Source of the DNA: Punctularia strigosozonata HHB-11173 SS5
Taxonomy: Eukaryota; Basidiomycota; Agaricomycetes; Corticiales; Punctulariaceae
Reading direction: 5' to 3'
Assembly (NCBI RefSeq): GCF_000264995.1
Contig: NW_006767449.1
Span: 261,403-325,402, forward strand
Length of the DNA: 64,000 nt
Both the position numbers and the translations under genes were made by a program. Shown here one piece after another: positions 26,860 to 37,380 of this stretch; the first letter of the stretch is position 1; each line of letters starts with the position of its first letter. The notes beneath the pieces are model-generated. The model was given only the letters and a program-made list of their open reading frames with translations, searched no databases and was not told the origin of the DNA.

Positions 26860-27990
26860 ATGTCGCTCCTGGTGCTAACAGCCGCTGATGTCTCCCGAGT
26901 AATACGAAACATCGGCCACGACGAACTGACTGCTATGATGGGCAAGGTCTTCGCCGATCTTTCCGCAAACCGCGGCATCGTTGCACCTCACCGAACATCG
27001 GTGCCCACTGCACGACACAATGCCCTGTTTATGCCATCTCGACTCGGAGATTGCACTGCAATGAAAGTGGTCTCTGTGCCTACTTCGTCAAACGATAGTC
27101 GGGGCTTACCCGCATCTACAATCGTCTTGGATGAAGATACCGGAGCCGTTCGAGCCATACTGAACGCTGCTAGTTTGACTGCGATAAGGACAGCAGCAGG
27201 TGAGCTATAATTACTCATGTTTCAGCATAATTCAGACAGATTCATACCACTCACAAGGATCCCTCTTGGCTACAAAATTGGTGTTTCGCGAATCGACCAA
27301 ACCATTTCGGCTGGCTGCGTTCGGCGCTGGAAAGCAGATCGAGGCGCATGTTACGCTGCATCTGCAGGCATATCCTTCGATCTATGCGGTGGATATCTTC
27401 AGCAGAACGGTCAACTCCCGCGTCACCGATTTGATATCTCTGCTGCAGTCGCATCATCCTAGCGTCAGCTTCCAGGCTTTCAGCTCTTCTGACAAGGAGG
27501 CGATGAGGCGCGTTCGATGTTCAAACATCATATGTTGCGCTACCTCGAGCACGCAACCGCTCATCACCTGGGCCGACGTCTCCCCTTCGACCCACATCAA
27601 CCTCGTCGGTGCGTATACACCCGCAATGGTCGAAGCGGACGAAAGCGTGGTGAAAAGGGCGGGGAAGATCATAGTCGACTCCCGAGACGCTTGCGGGATC
27701 GAGGCTGGCGACCTGTTGCAGGCAGGGCTTGTCGCTAGCGATGTTGTGGAGATAGGTGCTCTGGTATCATCCGGTGACAACATCCAGCATTCAGGGATCG
27801 GAGGTTCAGATGGCGTAACGATTTTCAAGTCCGTGGGCGTAGGTGTACAGGTCAGGCGTTCCAGACTAAAGGACTCCAACCCCCCTTTCTGAGGATGGTC
27901 TGCCTTTAGGACGTGGCAATATCGAAGTTGGTGGTTGAGCGCGCCGAAGAAATGGGCTTAGGCACCGGGATAGGCTCATATAACACATGA
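26860..27990 (+). CDS. Ornithine cyclodeaminase / mu-crystallin family protein
   Basis: NAD(P)-dependent imine/amino-acid dehydrogenase-like family; substrate not predictable from sequence. Three exons (26860-27199, 27258-27850, 27910-27990) give 337 residues. Family segments: TALFMPSRLGD-like RHNALFMPSRLGD, MKVVSVPTSSNDSRGLPASTIVLDEDTGAVRAIL (quoted in parts), LTAIRTAAGSLLATK, the Rossmann glycine loop LAAFGAGKQIEAHV, a CATSSTQPLI strand, HINLVGAYTPAMVEAD, and the final AISKLVVERAEEMGLGTGI typical of the family. Both introns are GT-AG and phase-consistent. Although one family member converts ornithine to proline, nothing in the local context links this gene to the ornithine carbamoyltransferase 24 kb away. 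Confidence 0.88.
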
Positions 27991-28199
27991 CCCGGCATAC
28001 TCTTCTTGGCTTCGGCGCGAGCAACATCCACGGCCGCGAGGCTACAGGTTTGTATCAATGACCACCATAGTGACCAAACACCAGCCCGTATGAATCACTA
28101 CCGATTGCACTATACGATACGACGTTGACAGAGGTAAATGGCGGGAGGATCAAACAAGACATAACATATCGCACTCGATGTTCCAGCGACTGACCCAAC

Positions 28200-28779
28200 T
28201 TAATAACGGACCACGTAGTAGTGCACTATGCCGTGATTCACACACAGGGAAATCCGAATCTTCGTCGGAAGGCATACTCTACTCAAGCCAGTGCTCTGCA
28301 CCAAGCGCGGCTTCGTCAACGTTGTTCCTCTATCTTTCCGTCGTCCAACTGGTCTGGTAAAGGCGCGAAGGCGCAACCCGTCACCTCGAGGCCCGTCACA
28401 AGGATGGCGAAGGGCCATTGAGCGTCGACTGAAGGCTGGCGGGAAACACGGACGCGCTTCTTGGGCCGGTCTGAGCCACATTCATGGTCTTCACGGGGAC
28501 GGAGTCCTGCGCGAACGAGTGGCACGTCATCTGGCGCGTCGCATCAGCTCGGACCCCATCCGCATCGGAAGCAATCAAAAGGACACTACCATCTGCACAA
28601 GAAGCACGAGATCTTGTTGTAGGAACCGGTGATTCTGTTAATACTTTGGCAGTCTTTGCCTGGACGCCGGATTTGGCACGAACGACAGGGTTCTTTGGCC
28701 TAAACCCTGGCCTGATCGCCTTCTTTGGCGAAGGCTCGCGTGTATCGACAGATCGAAGTATGAGTGCCGAATGAACCAT
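28200..28779 (-). CDS. Hypothetical small basic protein
   Basis: Unrecognised. Two exons (28779-28400, 28353-28200) joined by a 46-nt GT-AG intron give 177 residues in phase. The N-terminal half is rich in Lys/Arg/Pro/Ser/Thr (SPKKAIRPGFRPKNPVVRAK) and has no hydrophobic segment; the C-terminal part is RKDRGTTLTKPRLVQSTG. This composition suggests a disordered, nucleic-acid- or chromatin-associated protein, but no domain supports that. Start and end are uncertain; a further 3' exon is possible at GLSR|GTATGC. An overlapping plus-strand frame (28484-28774) looks less protein-like. Confidence 0.35.
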
Positions 28780-30094
28780 GCATCTTGTTAGGTATGCTAT
28801 ATGCTATCCTACAACTTCGTTCATTGAGACGTATACGCCGGCAGAACGACAACCAATGTAATATCTGTACAGAACAACGGAAGAAAGTCAGGAAGTGATC
28901 ATAAGGCTGTCATCCGCGCTCACATCAAGCGGCTCCGGATATTCCACTTCGCGGCCCTGAGTTTTTGTAGGCAACATGTGCTGTCATCTGATAGCCATAT
29001 TAGCTTGGACAACTCCCGGGTTTATGACAGCCTGAGGAGGCGCACGTTGAAGTAGTTCTACGGAAAGGCTACCATTCCTGTGGTCTCCCGCTCCTCGTGC
29101 AACTGGAGCGATTTTGCTGATGGCTGCGGTATGCAGTTCAACGCGTCGAGATCCGAGCAAACTGCGGCACGAACTGGTGTGGGCTCGAGAGTATTGAGTT
29201 GCCGGAACCCCTTCGAGCGAGTAAGTGACGCTAATTCAAAGCGTGCCATTCGACACAGACATGAAGACGAATGTGATGGGATGCGGACAACGTGGGGAGG
29301 TTATGCGCTGACCGCCTCGCACTTTCGGCATTGTGGCTTGATTGTGACGATGCTGTAGGCGGCGAAGCGCGGCGAGCTCTCCAGGTTAGGGCAGGCATTT
29401 ACGCGTTTATTCCACCTGACCGAGTTTACTGACAAAGGCACCTACATCCTCTCAATCACGGACCCATCACGATATTAGATAACCCAGAGATGTAGAAGAA
29501 AGACTGAGTCCACACATGCGAGGAGATGCAAGGGTCGGTTGACTTCAGGGGGGGCACGAGCTCCGTCGGCTTCTGCCGCCGTCGAGAGGCGGGAAGGAGC
29601 GCACACCTTCCTTTTGAGGAAAATGGATTACTGCTCGAGGGCCCCCGCATTGGTGGCATCTTCCATAAAAATCATTTCGTAGCCCTCCTGCAGAACTCGA
29701 AAAGCTATTGAAGCTTCATAGGTGATCGTGGTCGAGGCGTTATGTGACGCAGTGCTCGCTCATGCTCCGGGAAACACAGCGCGATCACCAGCAGATTCTC
29801 TGAATACCATCCCTTCAGACGCCGACCAGCCTTTCACCGACGGAGATGGACATGTCGCGTCGAGTTTCAACGTTTCAACTCCCATCCAATACCGCGTGCG
29901 CAGCAAACCGGGCGTAGACGCGGTGCTAACACAAGGCCACCCCGATTATGGCCGTTCTTTGTGTGCACGAGGCGCTCTTGAACAATACTTATCCACAAGG
30001 CCACGGATTCTCGAACTTCAGACAGGCTCTAACTCCTACCACCACCACCACCACCACCACCACCCACTTCCATCTAACCTTCATAAACGCAGCC
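28780..30094. other. Region without a supported gene; scattered short open frames
   Basis: About 1.3 kb. A minus-strand frame at 29249-29058 (MARFELASLTRSKGFRQL...) and a plus-strand frame at 29722-30156 were inspected; neither has a recognisable domain or convincing splice partners. The latter contains a CCA microsatellite (30038-30064) that creates a His run. Probably intergenic sequence with gene remnants. Confidence 0.35.
30038..30064 (+). repeat. (CCA)n microsatellite
   Basis: About nine uninterrupted CCA/ACC units. It lies in an unsupported open frame, where it would encode poly-His or poly-Thr depending on frame, and 30 bp upstream of a candidate start codon. Confidence 0.8.
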
Positions 30095-30217
30095 ATGTTG
30101 TCCCGTGCTACCCTTGCATTTGCGTCCATACCATCGAAGGCATTTGCCGCCACTAGATCTATTCTCGGGCAGCCACCGAAGGACACCGAACTGTATGCAG
30201 CCCAACGGTCTCATTAA
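30095..30217 (+). CDS. Possible 40-aa mitochondrial-type small protein
   Basis: A short frame starting gccATG and encoding MLSRATLAFASIPSKAFAATRS and then ILGQPPKDTELYAAQRSH. The first 22 residues carry Arg/Lys, no acidic residue and an amphipathic pattern like a mitochondrial presequence. An alternative splice from 30191 (GT|ATGC) to about 30241 with a CTAAC branch site would change the last residues. No homology is recognised, and it may equally be the first exon of something longer or chance. Confidence 0.25.
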   Translation: MLSRATLAFASIPSKAFAATRSILGQPPKDTELYAAQRSH

Positions 30218-30296
30218 TCGAGGAAACTACTAACGATAGGTATTCAGAGTCGATCCCGCTATCGGTATACATGATACCGTAGCCCGGGGACATGGT

Positions 30297-31241
30297 TTGC
30301 CTCGGTTGACCACACATGGCAGCGACCGACCCCCAACCACACCTCATATGTTGCGTTCGATGAGCATCTCGCAGCGGCGGAGGCGCCTCTCCTTCCAGAA
30401 ATACCATGCCCAGGGCATCAGAATCCGACACGAGTGGTTCAGATCTCGAGTTCTGCTCTCTCGACTGCCAATCCCCACGCCACTCTCCCTCCTTGAAGCG
30501 ATCCCCGAGACCGACGAGTCTGATCCTGAAAGTGTTCAGGCCACCCCCGTTTCCTATCGCAAGCTGCGGCATCACACGCCACACCCTCTACGTACGCCCA
30601 GGCAATTTGTCGATTGCCCGGATCTCGGGAGGCTTCCTTACTCGGGGAAGGGCGTAAGGTCGCAAGCAGCATGGACTCCGACGAGAGCGCCTCTCTGCTC
30701 GACTTGGAGATCAATTATCGCGGAGGTCGTCAACGCCTGCAACCCATGCATTCAGATGCTCCGACATGGGCCTTGGATTTTTACTGCAGTGCCGCAGCCC
30801 AATGCCTTGCCCGACCCGCGGACGAGGCCCTGTCAGCACCTCTCTTCTCGTAAACGCGCTCGTGCCCCGTCCCCCGAACGGCAAAACGACCTTGCGCATG
30901 GCGGCCCTCTCAAACGGCAGAGAAGCTCCCACAACCTGGACCCACGGTGTGGACAGCCTCTCGCAGAATTCCCTCGTAAAAAAAGGAACATGCATACGAC
31001 GATTGGCACGCTGGATTTACATGATCTGCGTACACCAACGGCAGAGAAGCGCCAGCGGAAGCACACCGCAGCGAAGGCCCCGTTTTCACCTTTAATTCCA
31101 CTCACCTCCACGCCTCGTCGCTCTATGCGGCTCTTGGCTACTTCTGATGAAGCTCCGCAGCGACCCTTGAAGCGGGCTTGTCGCAGCACAGAGAACTTGA
31201 CCCTGCCGGTGGCAAAGAAAGCGAAACGATACTCTTGTTGA
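30297..31241 (+). CDS. Unrecognised nuclear-type basic protein
   Basis: A frame open for 314 codons. No domain recognised. The C-terminal half is clearly protein-like and very basic, with several nuclear-localisation-type clusters (SRKRARAPSP, GGPLKRQRS, FPRKKRN, AKKAKRYSC) and repeated PLKR motifs. The N-terminal half may instead be spliced: another frame from 30406 reads ESDTSGSDLEFCSLDCQSP, and one from 30671 reads SMDSDESASLLDLEINY, both more natural than the straight-through frame. The stop at 31239-31241 is firm, the 5' structure is not. Confidence 0.45.
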   Translation: MPRLTTHGSDRPPTTPHMLRSMSISQRRRRLSFQKYHAQGIRIRHEWFRSRVLLSRLPIPTPLSLLEAIPETDESDPESVQATPVSYRKLRHHTPHPLRTPRQFVDCPDLGRLPYSGKGVRSQAAWTPTRAPLCSTWRSIIAEVVNACNPCIQMLRHGPWIFTAVPQPNALPDPRTRPCQHLSSRKRARAPSPERQNDLAHGGPLKRQRSSHNLDPRCGQPLAEFPRKKRNMHTTIGTLDLHDLRTPTAEKRQRKHTAAKAPFSPLIPLTSTPRRSMRLLATSDEAPQRPLKRACRSTENLTLPVAKKAKRYSC

Positions 31242-31586
31242 TCCGATTTGCCATGTACATTTCTTCGATTTTGATGTCTATTATAGATATCGTTCACTTG
31301 TATCCGCAGTATTTATTTCTGTATCACATCTGCGTAGCTATGACCCTACCGTTCGACTGCTGAGCTCAAAGCTTCGTGGGCGTGAGTGTAGTACCCAAAC
31401 ATAATGATTCCATCGGCCATTGCCCAGTGCTCATCGCTCGGATGCAACCACGCGGCATCGAGGCATGGCGCTGACAACGGTTTCAAGTGTTTGCATAGGC
31501 ATAGGCGCCGAATCCGGCCGGCGAATAGTTAGGTAACTGACGACGTTCACGATACTCATATTTTCCTAGCGATGGGTGTCGCGACT
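31242..31586. other. Intergenic region, nothing recognised
   Basis: 345 bp between the basic-protein gene (+) and a degenerate F-box copy (-). Presumed 3' flanks; no repeat or RNA gene seen. Confidence 0.4.
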
Positions 31587-32297
31587 TTAGTCTACCTCCT
31601 CCCACCAGGGCCCTCCGATGCCGGATATTTTCTTGGCAAACATCTCCATTCTACCCCCTGGAAGGAAGTACGTGCCCGATTCTTCGCAAGCGGGTCCTAA
31701 GAAGCATCGATCATCTAGTATGATGATCTCGTCCGTGCATTCGAATGGGATATTAAGATGTACCCGCAGATACTTCAACGTCATCAACGTCGATGAACCA
31801 TGGAAAGTCGACGAAAAGCGTGCTTAGGGTTGGCGCAACTTGAAGAAGAGGAGGGAGAGCTTTGGCTGCCTTACGCTCCCCTTTCGATGAGGGTTCGTCT
31901 CCGTGAAAGCTCTCGGGCACGTCGTCAAATCTTCATCCAACTCGGAGACATTCCCCTCGTCACTTGCGTCACTGTGCTCCCCTCCATCGGACCCCGTCAC
32001 GGCGCTGTCGGCCTGAGAAGGCTTCAAATTCCTGGCAACCGTGGATACGCGAGCTTTCATGCAGGACACGAGAAGATGCTCTACTTTGGAATACTTCTGT
32101 TGAGCCGCGAGATGTTCGGCAAATGAAGTAAGATGCGTTGCCCCCCTAAACATCATGGAGCTGTACATGACCGCGGCAGAGTCACAACGAATGCGTCGAG
32201 AGACGGAGGAGAGAGCACGGCCAGTGGCCCCTTCATCCGAACACGTGTAAATGAAAATCGTGCGCAGTATCTCGTCTGGAGAGCGGTCCATGGGCAT
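31587..32297 (-). pseudogene. F-box-like paralogue, copy 1 (internally deleted)
   Basis: Same family as the intact gene at 36075-37199. The first 158-codon frame (32297-31824) holds an F-box-like start, MDRSPDEILRTIFIYTC followed by ATGRALSSVSRRIRCDSAAV, and the KVEHLLVSC segment that follows in the intact copy. It then breaks; a second frame (31787-31587) contains LKYLRVHLNIPFECTDEIII, aligning with EYLRIQLDVPVIIDD near residue 260 of the intact copy. About 100-150 residues of the middle (the leucine-rich part) and the end are missing. Likely a dead copy, although the short F-box frame could still be translated. Confidence 0.7.
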
Positions 32298-33896
32298 GCA
32301 AGAAGGGAGAAAGGGCGATGGGGTGAGACCTCAAAACATTGCTGATGGTCAGGAGAAGGAAGCAGGACGATTGGGACCGACAACTTGATGAGTCGAGCGA
32401 GGGTGATGATCGTGAGAGTACATTCACGATGAGACGCTGTTGAGGATGCGGAAGCCTAGTATGGGGGAAGTAAGGATGGTTGACAGAGGCCCCGCCCTAT
32501 GCCGCTCAACGTAGGAGGGAGAGGCGCCCGGTTGGAAGTTATGGTCCTCTTCATCGGGACGGAACCGCACATCAGCTCAACCTGTGCAGGGAGTTGAACT
32601 GTAGGCCTCGATTTCCTCCATTCAACAGCCCTTACTCTAACCGCCAACCGCCTGCTCTTGCACCCCGTACTCGCCCATCCTATCATCAGCCCACGTTCGT
32701 TTGCCTCTATGTCCCACCAGCGCAGGCTAGCGTGCGCGGCTATGCGAATCTTCGGGATCGTTCTGTGGGTCGTGTAAACCGGGGTCGGTGCTGCATAGCG
32801 AGTCCACCGAGATCGTAAACCGGTTCCGGTAGGTCGAAAGCGGAAGAAGGCACCGTGAGAACCGGTTGCAAAGTCGGTTTCGGCACCTTCAATCTGACCA
32901 CCACTGTACGGGGTGTGAGATCGATATTCGAACGCGACTAATGTATACATGGTTTCGCTATGAAGCTCTGCACGGACCTTGTCTCATGAGAATCGGTGTG
33001 CATTGCCCTCGCAGAGGACTGCCAGCAAAGCCAGCTGGTGATCACTCCAACCTATGATGTCCGACACTTCCTCTACACCCCTCGATATCCTGTTTCCCGC
33101 GCCGAGGTCTATACGCTCTTCCAAAAAGCATATCATCACACCTTTTAGCTCAATGCATCACCGTCTGCGATGATGATGATGTTTCCGTTGCTGAGGTCTC
33201 AGAGGCTATCCAATGTGGGACGGATGTCGCTATGGCAGTATTAGTGAACATGCATATGAAGGTATGATCATCGGCATATCTCTACTCTCCAATGCTGTGC
33301 CTTCATTTATACTTACGATGTGCGCGTTCAATCAGAGAAGTTTGTGTTGCCTCTCACGCAAGAAGATCGCATGCGCGAGGATCACTCACCGGCGGAATCG
33401 GTTCGCTGCTCGACCACCTGGCAGCCCCGTTGGACACACTCATCATAGTCGGTCATCAACAGCCCGTCATCGCTGAAGCATAACTCAAGAAAAGCCGAGG
33501 GCTAACTGGCGCTCATCAGGTCAGGAATCAGGACTACCCGACCGTTTCTATATGCTCAGCCGTACTCTCGTAGATACGTGGGTCACCGTGGCTTCTGCAC
33601 CTTCCGTGCATTTGATCGAACCCGCTCATTATGGTGTATATCTACGGTCCGAGCAGCGCTCATCCACCGGAGAACGATGTGATCGCAGCGCCGGTGCCCT
33701 GTTCAACGCTCCCGGTGAATGCTCACATACACTAGCTACAACCTCCTCCCAGTGATGACTCGAAAAGTCGGCTGAGCGCCCTCCTGGCTGCGAACAGAGG
33801 CTGTTCTCGCCGCTCAACAGCTCATCGGGATATAAGGACGTCTTGTCAGAAGGTGCGCTGCATTCTGTTTTCACTCGAATTCTTCCGCCGTTCGAC
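32298..33896. other. Region with coding-like scraps but no supported gene
   Basis: About 1.6 kb. Patches on the plus strand near 33,060-33,480 look protein-like (MSDTSSTPLDILFPAPRSI; EVSEAIQCGTDVAMAVLVN up to a GTATGA donor at about 33,262; then EKFVLPLTQEDRMRE after a CAG acceptor at about 33,337). They do not join into one frame convincingly and no family is recognised. Probably a decayed or heavily spliced gene. Confidence 0.3.
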
Positions 33897-35752
33897 ATGG
33901 CCCCTTCACTTCTCGTGTTCTACTATGGTCTAACCATTTTCTTGGGCAGTGCCACTGTTTTCTCGTCACCGGTTTCTCTCCCACTCGTTCATAGAGCACC
34001 TGCTTCGGGTGTTTCCAAACTTGATATAGTCCAACGTGGAATCGGATCTACGCCTAACAGGCCAAGGCGTGGTGCTAGGATACGGAGAGGCGATGTTACA
34101 CTGTCTGAGCGCTCTCAAGGCCAGGCCTCGGAGAACCTAACAGAATGTGAATTTTCCACTTCTTTCTGCAATCTTCCAGCTTTGCTGAAATGATGCCTTG
34201 TGAAGTCTACGCGCAAATGTCCGATTGGGCGTACTATATCGACGCACGTGCTGTTCGCTTGAATTTGATCTGATACTAAGGTCACTCTCCAGGTCACGGT
34301 CGGAACGCCACCCCAACACTTTCTGGTGACAGCTGACACCGGAAGCTCTGACTTCTGGATTGGTGGCCCAGGGAGCTACGGCATGTCCCAGACATTTGAC
34401 CCAACATCTTCGAGCTCGTACGAAGACAAGAACGAGCCCGTCTACATTCGGTTCGTATCGTCGTGATCCTCGCTATGCGAAGTACTGACGCCGCCCCCAC
34501 GATATAGATACGGATTGGGATCGTTCACTGGCACTGTGGGCATAGACACTGTTACCGTTGCTGGCTTCACCATTCCTGAGGCCGTTGTCGAGACGGGTCT
34601 CTCAACGTCCACCGCCTTCGGCTTCTCCGATATGTCAGGCATAATGGGGTTTGCGTGGGGTCAGCTGTCATCCTCGGGGCTCCAGACCTTCACGGAGCAA
34701 CTAGTCTCGCAGAACATGCTGGCGGAGAACAAGTTTAGCGTCTATCTGGGACGTGCCCTCAACAACCTCACGCCCGATCAAGCAGCTTCAAATGGCACGA
34801 TGCCTGCCGGCTCACTCACGTTTGGTGGAGTGGACAGCTCAACGGTAGGCATGCCTTTCAATGTGATATCAATACCAGACTCACACCCCATCCGTAACTT
34901 CGCCAGTACACAGGCGACATCGATTACTTCCCCATCGTGGCTGAACTGCACTGGGTAGTTCAAGCTGATGGAATATCCGTGAACGGCCAAGTAGTACCCG
35001 ACACTAACGGAATCCAGGCTATGGTACGTGCTTCTGCCGAAACGCGCGATCAACACCTATTCAGATGCCAAACTTGCAGATGGACACAGGAACAGATCTC
35101 GTTGTCATGCCCGACAACATGTTTGACGCGGTCAGCAAGGCCATGGGTGCGACCGTCATCCAAGGCGCCGCCTACGTCGACTGCAGCTCGATGCCCACCA
35201 ATGTCGCGCTGCGCATCCAAAGCAAGGATTACCACTTCGCCCTCGAGGACCTTGTGCGCGGGGTTGTGGACATTAACAGCAAGACCCTTTCCCAGGAGTT
35301 CGGTTTCAAGGAAGGCACGCAAGTTTGTAAGCTGGCGTGGGAGGGCGGCCAGGATGACACCGAAGATGGCCAGACTCCGATGATTATCGTGCGCCCATAT
35401 TACTTTTCATAAGTTGTCCAGCTAGTGACACCGTGCCCCGCAGTTCGGCGATTACTTTTTGAAGGCTTGGACGTCGGTCTATGACATTGACAACAAGCAG
35501 GTCGGGCTTGCGGCCGCAGCCCCGGCATCCTCCCTCTCCACCATGTCCGACGTTGTCAACTTTTACCTCAAGCTTCAAGGTGCGGACACCTCGTCCAATT
35601 CTTCCACCAAGGCCACGGGCACCAGTTCTGCCGGTTCTTCTTCCGAAACCTCGGCGGCGGGTCGTGCTTCAGATGGGCTCGGTGGCATCCAGCTACTAAC
35701 GCTAATCATGTCGTTACTCGGAGCCGCCTTGCTATCATGCCATCTGGTTTAA
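33897..35752 (+). CDS. Yapsin-like aspartic protease (peptidase A1), GPI-anchor type
   Basis: Secreted or cell-surface aspartic endopeptidase. Seven exons (33897-34102, 34180-34243, 34293-34450, 34508-34844, 34907-35023, 35080-35388, 35444-35752) total 1,500 nt, 499 residues. A signal peptide (about 1-22) is followed by a propeptide with RRGDVT. First catalytic motif ADTGSSDFW at about residue 105, preceded by YYIDVTVGTPPQHF; second MDTGTDLVVMP at about 296; SFTGTVGIDTV and FGDYFLKAWTSVYDIDN are family segments. A Ser/Thr-rich linker and a hydrophobic C-terminus (LLTLIMSLLGAALLSCHLV) indicate a GPI signal. The second intron (34244-34292) is best read as GC-AG (GAC|GCACGT); a GT alternative six bases on would insert two residues. 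The intron before exon 6 has two in-phase acceptors; I used the later one. Confidence 0.85.
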
Positions 35753-36074
35753 GTGCTATGTATCATGATGTATGCTTTGAGGAGGCGAGCTTCTTCACTT
35801 CAGTTTATATTATGGATTGCCATAAAGTGCAAATGACAGTACATGCACAGCCTAAACCTTCGCTGGAAACCGGCAGCAGCGCATCACTGAAAATGACATG
35901 TTCTGCTTCTGTAACCTCTGCTTGATCTGTTCCAAGACCAATTGAACGCTCCGTGGGCGGAAGGGAACGACGAGAAGGCGAAAGCTGGACAGCTCGGACA
36001 AGGAGATGGTGGTCCGTGGGATGGCGGCGAGACTTGTCCACGACGAAGGTGACGGTCTGACGCAGCCTTTGAGA
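35753..36074. other. Convergent 3' intergenic region
   Basis: 322 bp between the protease stop (+) and the F-box gene stop (-). No feature recognised. Confidence 0.4.
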
Positions 36075-37199
36075 CTATAGCGCAACATAGCCAAGCCGAG
36101 CCATTTTGAGATTATGCATCGACATGCTCCACCCAAGGACCCGCTCCGCCACCGACGTACTCCAGTCCTCCAACATCTGCTCGAGCCCGTATTCGCCCTT
36201 TTTAGTCGGGAATATCACCAGCTTGCGTCCATCCGCGCCGTCGTCCTGCACTGTTTGTATTTGCTTCGCTAGAGCACGGAGGTCGGACAGCGTCGTAACG
36301 TGCGCCATGCCACTTGTCCCGCACCATCCCTGGACGGCGTATTCTCTGCTGTCGATCCACACGTTTTTCAGCATAGGGAGCCTCGCTGCATCCTCCATGG
36401 CCCTGCGCTCACGCTCTGACCCCGGTTTGAAGTGCGCGGGGATGAGAGGCGAGCGGCGCACCTCGGCATCGTCGATTATGACGGGCACGTCGAGCTGGAT
36501 GCGGAGATACTCCGCCACGGCTCCGAATCGCACGCCGGACAGGCGGAGATGCGAGAGCGTGGCGTGGAACGGGCAAACCGAAAGCCTGTCCCAAAAGGGG
36601 GGATTGTCCATGTTGACGGCCCAGCAGGAGGCGATGTGGAGGTGGGTGAGCGAGGGAAGCGGGGGCAGGTCCTCGGCAGACGGGCGAGATGAGAGAGAAA
36701 GAGCGGTGAGATGCGGGAAGGAGGCAGGACGCATGGTCTTCCTGGTGATGGGCCAAAAGTCGGAGAAAAGCGTGCGGACGGAAGGCGCGACGAGCACGAG
36801 GAGGAGGCTGGCGGCGGCTTCAAGCTCTCGGCGCTCCAGCTCCATTGCCTCGCTGACACCTAGCTTGGGACGTTCCTTCTCCGCCCCTTGATCCCCCGAT
36901 TTATGCGGAGAGAACCTCGTCATGAGCAAGTGTTCGACTGGGGGTAGCGTGGATTTTGGGCGCCCGACTTGAGCAGAGTCTTCGCATGCATTTGAGTTGC
37001 CATGAACCAAGAGTTGCGCGGTGAGGGCGCCGATCTGTGCAACTCCTCGCACGACGATAGACCTATATCGGACAGACGCAGATACACGGCGTATACGACG
37101 GGACGTAACGGATAAAGAACGTCCGGTGGTACCATCATCGGTGCAGGCAAGAGCAAGGATGATCACGAGGATTTCGTCGGGACAGCGGTTCATGGTCAT
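36075..37199 (-). CDS. F-box-like protein, copy 2 (intact)
   Basis: Likely substrate adaptor of SCF ubiquitin ligases, inferred from an F-box-like N-terminus only. Single exon, 374 residues from the ATG at 37199 (MTMNRCPDEILVIILALAC). The F-box-like motif covers about residues 4-45 and includes TGRSLSVTSRRIRRVSASVRY, a form common in Agaricomycete families. Downstream are KSTLPPVEHLLMTRF, an acidic/basic linker, APSVRTLFSDFWPITRK and leucine-rich segments (FPHLTALSLSSRP, LPSLTHLHIASCWAVN, ATLSHLRLSGVRF), then LPMLKNVWIDSREYAV and YGLEQMLEDWSTSVAERV. Copies 1 and 3 on either side, in the same orientation, are broken versions of it. An open frame extends upstream to 37322 but lacks family features. 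Confidence 0.75.
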   Translation of the reverse strand: MTMNRCPDEILVIILALACTDDGTTGRSLSVTSRRIRRVSASVRYRSIVVRGVAQIGALTAQLLVHGNSNACEDSAQVGRPKSTLPPVEHLLMTRFSPHKSGDQGAEKERPKLGVSEAMELERRELEAAASLLLVLVAPSVRTLFSDFWPITRKTMRPASFPHLTALSLSSRPSAEDLPPLPSLTHLHIASCWAVNMDNPPFWDRLSVCPFHATLSHLRLSGVRFGAVAEYLRIQLDVPVIIDDAEVRRSPLIPAHFKPGSERERRAMEDAARLPMLKNVWIDSREYAVQGWCGTSGMAHVTTLSDLRALAKQIQTVQDDGADGRKLVIFPTKKGEYGLEQMLEDWSTSVAERVLGWSMSMHNLKMARLGYVAL

Positions 37200-37380
37200 G
37201 CAGATATCTGAGAGGAAATGGATTGGTGTGGTGGAAAAAATCCAAGAAGGGCTGTTACATTTATGCGCGTGGGGGTCCGGGGCCGGCATACGTGCGATCC
37301 TGATGAGTCGGGTGCTGATCATGAGAGCTTCGGTGAGTCAAACAGCATAGCGCGGCCGTGTCGCTGCGGTTCTGCTGCAC

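Noticed and set aside
26860-27990. Functional link between the ornithine cyclodeaminase-like gene and ornithine carbamoyltransferase
   Set aside because: They are 23 kb apart with unrelated genes between; family substrate range is broad, so no cluster is claimed.
29722-30156. Frame with an eight-His run
   Set aside because: The run is a CCA microsatellite in an otherwise unsupported frame.
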